Of a DNA stretch of 22,002 nucleotides, positions 1-7,648 are shown piece after piece. The stretch comes from a virus. The number at the start of each line of letters is the position of its first letter. Position 1 is the first letter of the stretch. The DNA lies in IMG/VR virus record IMGVR_UViG_3300033142_000846, positions 1-22,002 of that record; one strand, given 5' to 3'. The notes beneath the pieces are model-generated. The model was not told the origin of the DNA. It ran no database searches and worked only from the letters and a program-made list of their open reading frames with translations. The translations under genes were made by a program, and so were the position numbers.

Positions 1-1661
1 GTGTCCACTTTCATTGGCATATCAGGGATGGCTGAATTTCTAACCACTTGGTCCCAACCCCACAACATAGATTCTGTCAGTCTCTCACCCCACATCTCTG
101 CTAGCTCACCCTCTGGTTGTTCGAGGGTTATGGAGTCGTGTACTACATTAGCTATCTTAGGGTCCTCACCATATGAGTGTAGATGCCTGAGTGACATCTT
201 CAACACCTCAGCACCGCTCGCTTGAATAGGGAAGTTGAAAGACTCGGTGTAAGTGTAGGCTCGAATGGTTCGACCTAGTAAAGAGTTGGTATCAATGTAT
301 CCATAGACCTGGAGCATCTTACCGTGCATCCTGTGCCACTCTTTGATGTACTCGTATAACTCGAGCCACTTCTTTTGTAGAGCTTTCACCTCTTGAATGT
401 TTACTAGCTTACCACCTTGTTTCTGCATGATACCTTGTACGGTTAAAGCACCGCCACCATATATCGTGGTGAATGATACCATCTTAGCAGACCATCGTTG
501 AGTCTCTTTGAGTTCCTCTTCAGTGCAGTCATATAAGAAAGCACCTGTCCGAGTATGAACATCTACACCATCCTTGAAGAGTCTCTCTAACTGAGGCTCA
601 CCAACGAAGGCACCTACCATCCTCAACTCTAGACCAGAGAAGTCAGCATAGACTAACTTGTTACCATGGCTAGCTTGCATGGCTTCATACAATCTTCGTG
701 GAGGTTGCTGGAGATTCACATACCCGTAGCGATCACCGCCTGAGCATGTCATACGTGAGGTTCGTGCACCACAGGCATTGTGGAAAGCGTTGACTCTGGG
801 TCGATCGTACTGTTCTATGAAACCCAGGATTTTACCTGACTTCCGTGCCTTGAGTAATTGACGAGCGCCTTCATTACCCCGGAGAGCTTCGTTCGCTAAG
901 GTGTCAGCATCACTTGAAGGTAAGCCCAACCATTTCTTACACTGGAGTGGAGAGTTAGGATTGACCGGTACATGTTGCATCGCTTCCTCGAGGAGGAGTG
1001 TCTGTTCTCGTCTGATACCAGCTAAGCAAGCTTGGTTCATCGGCAATCCGAATCTATCATAGTGAGCAGCATAGTTCAGGTTCTCTATGTCAAGTTGATA
1101 AGGTTCATCTGCTGCATCCTTCACCACATCATAGAGAAGGCTGAGATAGAGTACATCGTAAGCTGCATAGATTAACTGCTCTTCTGTTAATGCTTTAGAC
1201 CAGTCTGATTTCTGACTAGCCTTTTTATCTATAGCTCTGATCTTATCATCCTCGAGCTTAGCCCACTTCAAACATTCATAGAAACCAAACCTCTGCTTGT
1301 CTGTGAACTTGGCCTTAGCCAGGTAGAAGGTGTCACTCAGTTCGGTAGGTAGATAAGTGTCTGGAGTATGACAATTAATAGTATGTAAATCATAAGACGC
1401 ATTGTGGAATACCTGATGGAATGGTTGAATCATTTTAAGAAACTCGAAGCCGTCAATGAAGTAGAAGTCTACTAGGTATGCTTTCTCCCAGCCTTTCTGA
1501 TACACCTGGAAGAGTCGTACCTTGCCATACAATCCACCTTTGGGTTTTGTCTTGCTCAATTCTTCACAGGTCTCTGTATCACAGAACAAGGGTTTAGTGA
1601 AGGTGAGTCTTTTCTGTAGCTCAGTGTATTGGTCTGGTGTTCTGACTAGCTCGTAGCACAT
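1..1661 (-). CDS. Family A (Pol I-type) DNA polymerase, 3' end outside the window
   Basis: This is the replicative phage DNA polymerase; 553 codons are visible and it continues past base 1. The N-terminal 3'-5' exonuclease looks intact: a D-x-E motif (FCDTETCEE), then FHNASYDL and YAAYDVLYL. The polymerase domain has motif A as YADFSGLELR, an O-helix of the form R-xxx-K-xxx-F followed by IYGGG, and FPIQASGAEVLKM. Motif C reads VVHDSITLE, so the usual HDE is HDS (see findings). There is no 5' nuclease domain, as is normal for phage enzymes. The ATG lies one base after the stop of the upstream helicase, so the two are probably translationally coupled; no clear Shine-Dalgarno is seen. Family assignment is very secure. 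Confidence 0.96.
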   Translation of the reverse strand, partial: MCYELVRTPDQYTELQKRLTFTKPLFCDTETCEELSKTKPKGGLYGKVRLFQVYQKGWEKAYLVDFYFIDGFEFLKMIQPFHQVFHNASYDLHTINCHTPDTYLPTELSDTFYLAKAKFTDKQRFGFYECLKWAKLEDDKIRAIDKKASQKSDWSKALTEEQLIYAAYDVLYLSLLYDVVKDAADEPYQLDIENLNYAAHYDRFGLPMNQACLAGIRREQTLLLEEAMQHVPVNPNSPLQCKKWLGLPSSDADTLANEALRGNEGARQLLKARKSGKILGFIEQYDRPRVNAFHNACGARTSRMTCSGGDRYGYVNLQQPPRRLYEAMQASHGNKLVYADFSGLELRMVGAFVGEPQLERLFKDGVDVHTRTGAFLYDCTEEELKETQRWSAKMVSFTTIYGGGALTVQGIMQKQGGKLVNIQEVKALQKKWLELYEYIKEWHRMHGKMLQVYGYIDTNSLLGRTIRAYTYTESFNFPIQASGAEVLKMSLRHLHSYGEDPKIANVVHDSITLEQPEGELAEMWGERLTESMLWGWDQVVRNSAIPDMPMKVD

Positions 1662-1662
1662 A

Positions 1663-3237
1663 TTAGAATCTCGCGTTAAGGATGTTAGGGAATTTAGCAG
1701 AGAAATCTACTAAGATTTGTTTGGGTACATCTAAGGTAGCTCTGGCTTTATAGACTGAATGAGTATCCATGGGACCTCGGTAGCTACGGTATTGTACCAT
1801 GCTCTGTGCCTTCCTACCAGCGAAGCCACGATGGTTAATACACCACCATTCTTTCACTCGAGTAAGACCACAATGATAGGTGACTAGTAAAGAATCCGGG
1901 GCTCCTGGTTTCCTATGTATAGCATACATAACTCTGGTTACGGTCAACCACTTATCCTTAGCTGGTTGAGCATGGTCACCTTCAACGATGTCAGCGGTGC
2001 CTGCCAGTGTAACTAGGTTAGTCTCAAATACAAACTCATGACCACAAGAGTCACAGACCTTGGCTCTGGTATATGTGATGGTCGAACAGATAGGGCAGGT
2101 CTTGGTAGGTGCTTCACCAGTACCATCTTCCTTAGCTTGCTTCGGAACAATGACATTGTTGATAGGACCAAGACGACCAGTGTTACCAGCATAATCAAGG
2201 TAGAGACAATGTTTCTTTCCTGTGTGTATTCTTGTTCCTCGTCCCGCCATCTGTACGTGTAGCACTGCAGACATGGTCGGCCGAAGCATTAAGATCAGAT
2301 CAACATGTGGAGAGTCAAACCCTGTAGTAATCATACCGACTGAGACTAGAGCTCGAATCTTACCTGTGTCAAAGTCTTTGAGGATTTCATCCTCGTCTCC
2401 ATTGATTCGACTATGAAGAACGCCTGAGTTTATTCCTCGATCATTTAGACTTTCATTGATGTGCTCAGCATGCTCAATGTCAATGGCGAAAACCAACCAG
2501 TGTGAATAGTTCTTACCATAATATAAAGCATCTTGAATCGCCGCGTCAGTTATGACTTTCTTATCATGAGTTTCTGAGAGTTGTTTAACATTGTAGTCAC
2601 CTGCTGACTTCTTTACCTTGGTTGAATCGAGTTGAGTCTCAGGTGCCACAGCTATGAGAGGGGCTATGTAACCATCCTCTACTAGCTTATTATAATTCTT
2701 TACAGAGGTTAGATCATAGGCTAGGGTATTGAAGATAGTACCTTTACCTTCATAGATATAACCATGCCCCGTTCTGAACACGGTGGCAGACATACCGGTT
2801 ATTGTGGCGAACATGCCATCGAGTAACTTGCGGTAAGAGCCTTCAGCTTTATGACTAACAGAGTGTACTTCATCCACCAGGACTAGATTGGTCCAGCGAA
2901 ATAGATTAGGGTTCTTAATAACAGATTGAATACCACCAACAGTGATCTGCCGATGCTCTTTACGATTCAACCCAGCACTGTATACACCTATCTCAACATC
3001 AGGGAAGAAGGATTCCAGGGCTCTGGTATCTTGTTCGAGGATTCGCTTGGTGTGAGAGAGCACTAGTATCTGGTTATCAGGGAACACTTTAAGATACCTC
3101 TTAAAGAATAACCCCATGATAACCGTCTTACCAGCACCAGTGGGCACAGCAACTACAGGCTTACACTCAGGGTCCTGTATCGCCTCCCACATTGCATCAG
3201 CTGTTTCCAACTGATATTGTCTATCTTCAAATTGCAT
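1663..3237 (-). CDS. SF2 DEAD/DEAH-type DNA helicase with C-terminal zinc finger
   Basis: This is an ATP-dependent superfamily 2 helicase, probably acting in replication or recombination with the adjacent polymerase. Numbered from Met at 3237 (524 aa), it shows Walker A PTGAGKT at 32-38, motif II DEVH at 122-125, SAT at 150-152 and motif VI QMAGRGTR at 329-336. A four-cysteine finger follows (C381, C384, C395, C398; CPIC and CDSC). An upstream ATG at 3255 would add six residues. I prefer 3237 because the family normally starts just before the Q-like R-x-YQ motif, here MQFEDRQYQ. Neither start has a good Shine-Dalgarno. The start overlaps the end of the preceding 62-aa gene. Confidence 0.93.
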   Translation of the reverse strand: MQFEDRQYQLETADAMWEAIQDPECKPVVAVPTGAGKTVIMGLFFKRYLKVFPDNQILVLSHTKRILEQDTRALESFFPDVEIGVYSAGLNRKEHRQITVGGIQSVIKNPNLFRWTNLVLVDEVHSVSHKAEGSYRKLLDGMFATITGMSATVFRTGHGYIYEGKGTIFNTLAYDLTSVKNYNKLVEDGYIAPLIAVAPETQLDSTKVKKSAGDYNVKQLSETHDKKVITDAAIQDALYYGKNYSHWLVFAIDIEHAEHINESLNDRGINSGVLHSRINGDEDEILKDFDTGKIRALVSVGMITTGFDSPHVDLILMLRPTMSAVLHVQMAGRGTRIHTGKKHCLYLDYAGNTGRLGPINNVIVPKQAKEDGTGEAPTKTCPICSTITYTRAKVCDSCGHEFVFETNLVTLAGTADIVEGDHAQPAKDKWLTVTRVMYAIHRKPGAPDSLLVTYHCGLTRVKEWWCINHRGFAGRKAQSMVQYRSYRGPMDTHSVYKARATLDVPKQILVDFSAKFPNILNARF

Positions 3238-3415
3238 CTTTAATTTTCTGCACATAATCTTGAAGAGCCGTTAGAACTAAGGGTTCTAAGACTATTACAT
3301 CAGTAGGCGTTAGATGATCGTTAGCTTTCAGTATGACAGAGTACCCATCAAAGTCAGCATAGACACCATCACCTAGATAAGTTGGTGGTACTTTTGGAAT
3401 TGTTTTATCACTCAT
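3227..3415 (-). CDS. Small conserved phage protein, unknown function
   Basis: This 62-aa protein has an 8-nt start overlap with the stop of the Cas4-like nuclease gene and itself runs into the helicase start. The sequence (PPTYLGDGVYADFDGYSVIL, then a segment rich in L and V) resembles a small protein seen in many phage replication modules. I recognise the GDGVYADFDG pattern but know of no assigned function. It has no signal peptide, membrane segment or metal motif. The tight packing on both sides supports it being a real gene. Confidence 0.8.
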   Translation of the reverse strand: MSDKTIPKVPPTYLGDGVYADFDGYSVILKANDHLTPTDVIVLEPLVLTALQDYVQKIKDAI

Positions 3416-4220
3416 GTTCTTGCCTCACATATAAGTCACAACCCTTTCGTTGAAAGTCCACGGGGATTGCTGCATTGTGCATGGTACATTCCCACTTACC
3501 TTCAAGAGCTATATTACTCTGAGTACAGGTACGACAATTCTTTTGCATCGGTGCAGTTTCCCAACAAAGATGCTTAGCAGAACACCACTTACACTTGAAG
3601 AATGTCTTACTTGGGAAAGCTCTTTCCGGGGGAGATTCGGCCAAGATGATAGACTCGCCTTTCCGTAGCAGATCATCAGCTACACCTTGATTCAACGCAA
3701 AGCGTCTCACATCACGTGAATCATCGTTCTTATTCACCACGATATAGAGAGTCCTGGTTAATTTTAAGAAGCTCATGTAGAGGTGTATCTGTCCCCAGTA
3801 CACGGGACTGTATTTCTCTAGACCGAGTTTAAGATAGGACTTATAAGCAGACTCCTTCATTGTCTTGAATTCTGCCAAGTGAGTGGTCTTAGGTGCTTCG
3901 ATCACACCACTACATTGACCATCGCAATGACCTTTGATATGACCATGCCCTGCGACCATTTCAACTTGGTCACCCCATACCTTGATACCAATCTTCTCAA
4001 GATCAGCAACAATTACAGGCTCTTCTCTGTGACCCCTTTCCCATAGACGAATCATCCGCTTAGTAGTGGTGTCTAGAAAAGCCCAGTGGAATTGATACCA
4101 GAGAAACCTTGAGCATTCGTGCCCAAGCTGCGACATACCCAGATAAGGTCTGGGCTCGAGTACCACCTCTCCTTCCAGTTGGAAGGCGGTGGTTTTAAAC
4201 ATCGTAGATAGATCAGCCAT
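3408..4220 (-). CDS. Cas4/RecB-like PD-(D/E)XK nuclease with Fe-S type cysteines
   Basis: This 270-aa protein is probably a single-strand DNA exonuclease used in phage recombination or end processing. Visible motifs match the RecB/Cas4 nuclease fold: GHCD with D100, AEFKT with E117 and K119, and Q144-xxx-Y148. C36 together with C210, C213 and C219 (CxxCxxxxxC) fits the 4Fe-4S arrangement of Cas4 and AddB. A further set near the C-terminus (C229, C232, C245, C261) could bind a second metal ion. There are no cas1/cas2 genes or CRISPR repeats, so this is a phage replication nuclease and not part of a CRISPR locus. The start overlaps the upstream gene by 8 nt. Confidence 0.88.
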   Translation of the reverse strand: MADLSTMFKTTAFQLEGEVVLEPRPYLGMSQLGHECSRFLWYQFHWAFLDTTTKRMIRLWERGHREEPVIVADLEKIGIKVWGDQVEMVAGHGHIKGHCDGQCSGVIEAPKTTHLAEFKTMKESAYKSYLKLGLEKYSPVYWGQIHLYMSFLKLTRTLYIVVNKNDDSRDVRRFALNQGVADDLLRKGESIILAESPPERAFPSKTFFKCKWCSAKHLCWETAPMQKNCRTCTQSNIALEGKWECTMHNAAIPVDFQRKGCDLYVRQEHE

Positions 4221-4629
4221 CGGTCTTAGGAGGCAGAAGGCTAGAAGTAGCAGGGATCATTTCACTCATCTGAGTAAGCAACTCTTTGATGCGAGGGTTG
4301 TCCTTAGCCAGAGTTTCATAGATGAACATTTCATCGTGTTGCTCTTTCGCTACTCGCAACTCGTTCTTAATCTCGATGTAAGTATTGTGTTGGCGAACAC
4401 GTATGGCATATGCTTCCCGGTCAATCTTGGCGTAGATTAATGACTCAGCTCTTTCTGTCTGGTTCTTTGTCAAACCCAGGGTTTTCATCACACGAGCCAC
4501 CTTGAAGGCACCATTGGCGACCAAGACAACTCGGTCGTTAGGTTCCAGGTCAGGTATGTCGGTAAGATATGAATAGTGTTTCCCACTTAATTCAAATTGA
4601 ATTAGTACTGCTTTATATAGTGCGTTCAT
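4213..4629 (-). CDS. Conserved phage protein, unknown function
   Basis: This 138-aa protein has an N-terminal part that looks like a small beta domain (HYSYLTDIPDLEPNDRVV, then VANGAFKVARV). It is followed by a long charged helical stretch, about residues 50-115, that could form a coiled coil. It starts with an ATGA overlap with the gene upstream and ends overlapping the Cas4-like gene, so it is co-translated in the replication operon. The DLEPNDRVVV-type motif recurs in small phage proteins, but I know of no function. Confidence 0.78.
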   Translation of the reverse strand: MNALYKAVLIQFELSGKHYSYLTDIPDLEPNDRVVLVANGAFKVARVMKTLGLTKNQTERAESLIYAKIDREAYAIRVRQHNTYIEIKNELRVAKEQHDEMFIYETLAKDNPRIKELLTQMSEMIPATSSLLPPKTDG

Positions 4630-4916
4630 CGTTTTTTAATATAACCTTTGTTTGTGTGTATACGAGGGTTTTGAAATATTTGCTTGAGTAAACCCATATT
4701 GACAGCCTTTCTAAACAGCTGTGTCTTACCCTTCCTGGGATGAGCAAGACAGCTACCTACGGTCATAGTGGATATGTACACATTTACTCTCATATCCTCT
4801 TTTCTGTAGCTAACCATACCGGGACCCTCTTGCCAATCTACTAGCAGCCAACCCTCGATTGTGGCTATCTCGTAAATCTTATTTAGTTTAAGTTTGTGAA
4901 GTTTTGTAATAATCAT
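4626..4916 (-). CDS. Conserved phage protein, unknown function
   Basis: This is a basic 96-aa protein. The central part (RVNVYISTMTVGSCLAHPRK, then GKTQLFRK) resembles a small protein widespread in phage replication modules, of unknown role. The GKT here is not a Walker A motif, because the upstream glycine pattern is absent. No good Shine-Dalgarno precedes the ATG. A short inverted repeat (GTGGG/CCCAC around 4925-4945) lies in the leader. The gene is linked to the next one by an ATGA overlap. Confidence 0.75.
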   Translation of the reverse strand: MIITKLHKLKLNKIYEIATIEGWLLVDWQEGPGMVSYRKEDMRVNVYISTMTVGSCLAHPRKGKTQLFRKAVNMGLLKQIFQNPRIHTNKGYIKKR

Positions 4917-4962
4917 AAAGTTGTGGGCCTTACACCCACTCGCCTCTATGAGGTACTAAGAG

Positions 4963-5511
4963 TTATTCCCAGGGCAACTTGCCAGCATCGGCAGCAGCAG
5001 CACCTTCTGGATCAGGCTCAGCTACTGTTGCTGGGTCCTCGCCTTCTACTTCGACCAGTTCAGCTTCAATAGCTTCACCACCGTCGTCGTCACCACCATC
5101 AGAGAACTCACCTGCATCAGCGTAAGCAGTGATGGAGTTACCCTCAGGCCATTGAGCCGTAGCGGCATCGACCTTCAGTGTAACCAGCATTGGAATCTGA
5201 TGCAACTCGTCTGAGTCTTCAACGCCTTGCAGATCACATGCCTGGCAGATGGAGTTCAGTTCCTTGTTCGCAATTTCCACTGCGATAGGATTCGGGTTAT
5301 CCAGATTCAAGTTAGCGAAGAACATGCGACCCTTCTTCTCACCTTCCAACACCGTGAAGTGGAGAGATAAGTAGTGACCGGTCTTAGCCTTGGTCTGTTT
5401 CATTTCACTCTTAACGATGTGAGCCAGGTAACTACCGGCAGGTAGTGCTGTACGATCGCCGAGACCTTCCGAGTTTTCTTCGGTGTTAGCTTGCTTTGGG
5501 AGTAGTGCCAT
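4963..5511 (-). CDS. DUF669 family SSB-like phage protein
   Basis: This 182-aa protein probably binds single-stranded DNA in phage replication or recombination. Residues about 15-115 match the DUF669 pattern: LPAGSYLAHIVKSEMKQTKA, then HYLSLHFTVLEGEKKGR, then LNLDNPNPIAVEIANKEL. The rest is a very acidic tail ending in KLPWE, reminiscent of SSB C-terminal tips that recruit partners. A longer in-frame reading reaches 5649, but the true ATG at 5511 has a strong Shine-Dalgarno (AGGAGGG about 9 nt upstream). The extra N-terminal residues would only be an out-of-frame reading of the upstream gene. It overlaps the end of the ATPase gene by 26 nt. Confidence 0.9.
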   Translation of the reverse strand: MALLPKQANTEENSEGLGDRTALPAGSYLAHIVKSEMKQTKAKTGHYLSLHFTVLEGEKKGRMFFANLNLDNPNPIAVEIANKELNSICQACDLQGVEDSDELHQIPMLVTLKVDAATAQWPEGNSITAYADAGEFSDGGDDDGGEAIEAELVEVEGEDPATVAEPDPEGAAAADAGKLPWE

Positions 5512-6280
5512 TTTTCTTGCCCTCCTGGGGCTTTTTTGCATTTGCGTTTGCATTTGCGTTTGTGTTTGAGTTTGCTTTCTGTGTTTTAGCGGGCTCAAGT
5601 TGAAGTATCTTATTAAAGATACGAGTAAGATCAGCTGGCTCTTTTGCATTGAGCTTCCCTGACCGATCTTTACAGATATACTGCCGATTACCGACCGTAT
5701 CTATGTAACGATATTGCTGTGCTGGTTTATCAGCAGTTTTCTTTGTGGTACCGAAGTCCATGCGAAATACTTCATCAAAGAAGTAAGGCAGATTATTCAG
5801 TAACTGTTGCCCCGGAACCGAGGGATAGAACTTAATCGCTCCAGAGGCATCATCTACGATCTTACGGACCTTAGCCGTGAATACCGTGTGCTTTGGCAGA
5901 TCACGGAAACCCCGGATAGAGTATGCCATGATGTCTGCCATAGTTCCATAAGCTTGTCGCCCATCTCGAGTCTTTTGCATCTCCTCGGCCAAGATCAATT
6001 CGGCTTCTTCTGACATCGAATCAGTACAAATCGTGTCAAACTTGTCTGCTTCTTTACTCTTGAGTAACCAGCTGTGGACCTCGTCAATCTCTTTGAAGCT
6101 ATGCACCTCAATAACAGGTACATCTTTATTTGCTAGAGTGAGGAGTCCACCTTCAATTGATATGATGAGTGGCTTGGGTGCGGTAGCTAACAGAGTAGTC
6201 TTACCGATCCCGGATTCACCATACACCATGCAGTTCACATGATGTACGACATGTCTACTTGATTTAATTTTAATAGCCAT
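5486..6280 (-). CDS. AAA_24/Sak4-like RecA-fold ATPase
   Basis: This 264-aa RecA-like P-loop ATPase belongs to the group used by phages for strand annealing or recombination together with a partner SSB; here the DUF669 gene follows directly. Walker A is GESGIGKT at residues 21-28 and Walker B ends at D87 (FDTICTDS). The IEGGLLTLA segment after strand 2 is typical of AAA_24 proteins. The start has one of the best ribosome binding sites in the window (AAAGGAGGTGAAT). The C-terminal ~35 residues are low complexity, with alternating Asn and Ala (NANANANA) encoded by a 6-bp repeat, then Lys-rich. Sak4 is the closest functional label I can give; the exact subfamily is inferred. Confidence 0.85.
   Translation of the reverse strand: MAIKIKSSRHVVHHVNCMVYGESGIGKTTLLATAPKPLIISIEGGLLTLANKDVPVIEVHSFKEIDEVHSWLLKSKEADKFDTICTDSMSEEAELILAEEMQKTRDGRQAYGTMADIMAYSIRGFRDLPKHTVFTAKVRKIVDDASGAIKFYPSVPGQQLLNNLPYFFDEVFRMDFGTTKKTADKPAQQYRYIDTVGNRQYICKDRSGKLNAKEPADLTRIFNKILQLEPAKTQKANSNTNANANANAKKPQEGKKNGTTPKAS
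5538..5575 (-). repeat. Hexanucleotide repeat encoding an Asn-Ala tail
   Basis: On the coding (minus) strand, units of the form AAACGC, AAATGC, AAACAC and AAACTC follow one another for about 38 bp. They encode the NSNTNANANANA stretch near the end of the ATPase. The tract lies just upstream of the Shine-Dalgarno of the DUF669 gene. Confidence 0.8.
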
Positions 6281-6516
6281 TATTCACCTCCTTTCATAGG
6301 TGTGTAATTGTTAATTGCTTTATCGAACCGATTAAGGAATTCGACGGGAGGAACAGGACAAGCTGAACAGCCATGATATTGAGTCTGCTTAAGTAGGTTA
6401 GTCAGCTCAACTATATGAGCCTGAGCTTCATCTAACTTAGTGTAGACAGTAGCTTTCTCAAGCCTACCGTACTCACGCTCAGTTTCCTGAGCATTGTACT
6501 CGGCTTCAGTGGTCAT
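6280..6516 (-). CDS. Small phage protein, unknown function
   Basis: This 78-aa protein has an acidic helical N-terminal half and a short CSACPVPP segment near residues 51-58. Those two cysteines alone do not make a zinc finger. The gene overlaps the end of the upstream 124-aa gene by 11 nt and stops at the start codon of the ATPase, whose Shine-Dalgarno lies inside it. I recognise no family; its place in the operon is the main support. Confidence 0.7.
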   Translation of the reverse strand: MTTEAEYNAQETEREYGRLEKATVYTKLDEAQAHIVELTNLLKQTQYHGCSACPVPPVEFLNRFDKAINNYTPMKGGE

Positions 6517-6880
6517 GGAACTTAACTTCCAGGGTGGGCATCGCTAACACGGTGGTTACCACCTCATGTAAGAGACTACTTTCAGGCAGCTTCTTATAAT
6601 TTGCCAAGGCCAAGTTCGGTTTGAACACCACGGCTTCCTTCTCGGTATCGGAGAGGTTAGCCCATAAGGCTTGTACCGCTGCCTGATCGACCTTGTAGGT
6701 CAGAGTCTGCACAGCTTTGTAATCCATATCTTCCGACTCACCTTTCACGGTGACTCGGCCATTCTCCATCGGTGTGTTGGCGATGATGCCTGCACATATT
6801 TCCCGGCGAAGCACAGCCTCTGCATCTCTTAACTTCTTTAACTCTCGTGACATTTCTGCCCATTCTTTTAACTTACTCAT
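6506..6880 (-). CDS. Conserved phage protein, unknown function
   Basis: This 124-aa protein starts with a charged helix (MSKLKEWAEMSRELKKLRD, EAVLRREI). It continues with a beta-rich part (GRVTVKGESEDMDYKAV) and a helical end (FKPNLALANYKKLPE). The layout resembles a small phage protein of unknown function often found beside recombination ATPases. I chose ATG at 6880 over the in-frame one at 6916 because GGAGAGAACA sits directly upstream of 6880 with normal spacing. The same GGAGAGAACA leader precedes the 246-aa gene at 8389. It overlaps the stop of the preceding gene by 8 nt. Confidence 0.75.
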   Translation of the reverse strand: MSKLKEWAEMSRELKKLRDAEAVLRREICAGIIANTPMENGRVTVKGESEDMDYKAVQTLTYKVDQAAVQALWANLSDTEKEAVVFKPNLALANYKKLPESSLLHEVVTTVLAMPTLEVKFHDH

Positions 6881-7115
6881 TGTTCTCTCCAGTGTATCGA
6901 GCATCTTGTAGCTCATTAAATTTGACAGTGGTCATTCGACGCTGTCGATGGTATACTATGGTGATCGTTTCACCAATGTAATCTCTGCAGGTACACGCGA
7001 TACCTGATTGTTTGGTCGGCTTACATATCAGGAATTTATCACCAGCTAGATAAGCTGATTTAACTTCCCTGGAAGTCTTGTAATCGGTAAAGTGGTTTGG
7101 CTCTAATGTGGTCAC
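6873..7115 (-). CDS. Small protein, unknown function, GTG start
   Basis: This 80-aa protein starts with GTG inside a GTGA overlap with the preceding gene's stop. It contains a GIACTCRDYIGETITIVYH segment, which reads as a small beta-barrel-like domain with two cysteines. No family is recognised. The coupled start and overlap with the next gene support a real gene. Confidence 0.65.
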   Translation of the reverse strand: MTTLEPNHFTDYKTSREVKSAYLAGDKFLICKPTKQSGIACTCRDYIGETITIVYHRQRRMTTVKFNELQDARYTGENNE

Positions 7116-7303
7116 GAGTCTATCCAGTTGAGTTTAGTTCCACAAGGACATTTCTTAGGTCCACCCTCTCGTGTAATCACAGGGTGGATAGTCTCCCCAG
7201 ATTTAATGTTAGTGGCTTGATTTGTAGCACACGGAAAGCAGAGATATTCGTTATGCTCGTAACCCTTGCGTTCATGCTTGAAATAGTAAACTATGTAATC
7301 CAT
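7112..7303 (-). CDS. Small zinc-ribbon-like protein
   Basis: This 63-aa protein has a CFPC pair (C22, C25) and a CPC pair (C52, C54). It is a plausible four-cysteine metal site of the zinc-ribbon type, which would suit a DNA- or protein-binding accessory factor. The function is unknown. It overlaps the upstream gene by 13 nt and the downstream GTG start by 4 nt. Confidence 0.65.
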   Translation of the reverse strand: MDYIVYYFKHERKGYEHNEYLCFPCATNQATNIKSGETIHPVITREGGPKKCPCGTKLNWIDS

Positions 7304-7530
7304 TGCTTAGCCCTCGCTGCAGGTCGTGATACATCAACAGTGGGTACCTTGATTAAGATATTCTTGGTTCGTACACAAGCCTTTTGAGCTTCAGTAAGAT
7401 TAGCTTGTATCCAGAGGTACGCATCTTTCGACGTATTAACCGTCTTATAAACGATGGAAGTTGCTCCGCTAACGATCGCTACTTGTTTTCGATAGGTTGT
7501 CATAATATTCGCACTTAGCTTATTTGGCAT
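7291..7530 (-). CDS. Small protein, unknown function
   Basis: This basic 79-aa protein has a middle segment (VSGATSIVYKTVNTSKDAYL) followed by an amphipathic helix. ATG at 7530 was taken; a second ATG at 7503 lacks a better ribosome site. It is the second gene of the leftward operon, separated from the first by a 118-bp gap. No homologous family is recognised. Confidence 0.6.
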   Translation of the reverse strand: MPNKLSANIMTTYRKQVAIVSGATSIVYKTVNTSKDAYLWIQANLTEAQKACVRTKNILIKVPTVDVSRPAARAKQWIT

Positions 7531-7541
7531 CGTGCTCGATG

Positions 7542-7560
7542 TTGTGTTTGTGTTTGTGTT
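7542..7560. repeat. Short TGTGTT tandem repeat
   Basis: About three copies of TGTGTT (plus strand) lie 12-30 bases upstream of the ATG at 7530. On the transcript this is an AACACA tract in the leader of that gene. It resembles the hexamer repeat in the ATPase gene in unit size and strand asymmetry. Confidence 0.6.
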
Positions 7561-7629
7561 AGTGCTCTGAAGTTAACCCGTCTGAGCAGTACCACGGAGG
7601 TAGTTTATTTAACTAGCGTACCAAGCTAG

Positions 7630-7643
7630 CTCAACTTTGGAGA
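7630..7643 (+). other. Orphan copy of the CTCAACTTTGGAGA leader element
   Basis: These 14 bases are identical to the ribosome-binding leader of the primase gene at 8626-8639, but no rightward gene follows here. The element lies in the 118-bp gap after the stop at 7649. The leftward transcript therefore carries its exact complement. The gap also holds a small inverted repeat (CTAGC/GCTAG, about 7613-7629). Confidence 0.6.
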
Positions 7644-7648
7644 GTCGA

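Noticed and set aside
3408-4220. CRISPR-adaptation role for the Cas4-like protein
   Set aside because: It is surrounded only by phage replication genes and no CRISPR repeats are seen, so a recombination nuclease is the simpler reading.
7097-7387. 96-codon plus-strand frame opposite two small leftward genes
   Set aside because: The minus-strand genes there have overlapping starts and stops typical of the operon. The plus-strand frame has no promoter or Shine-Dalgarno.
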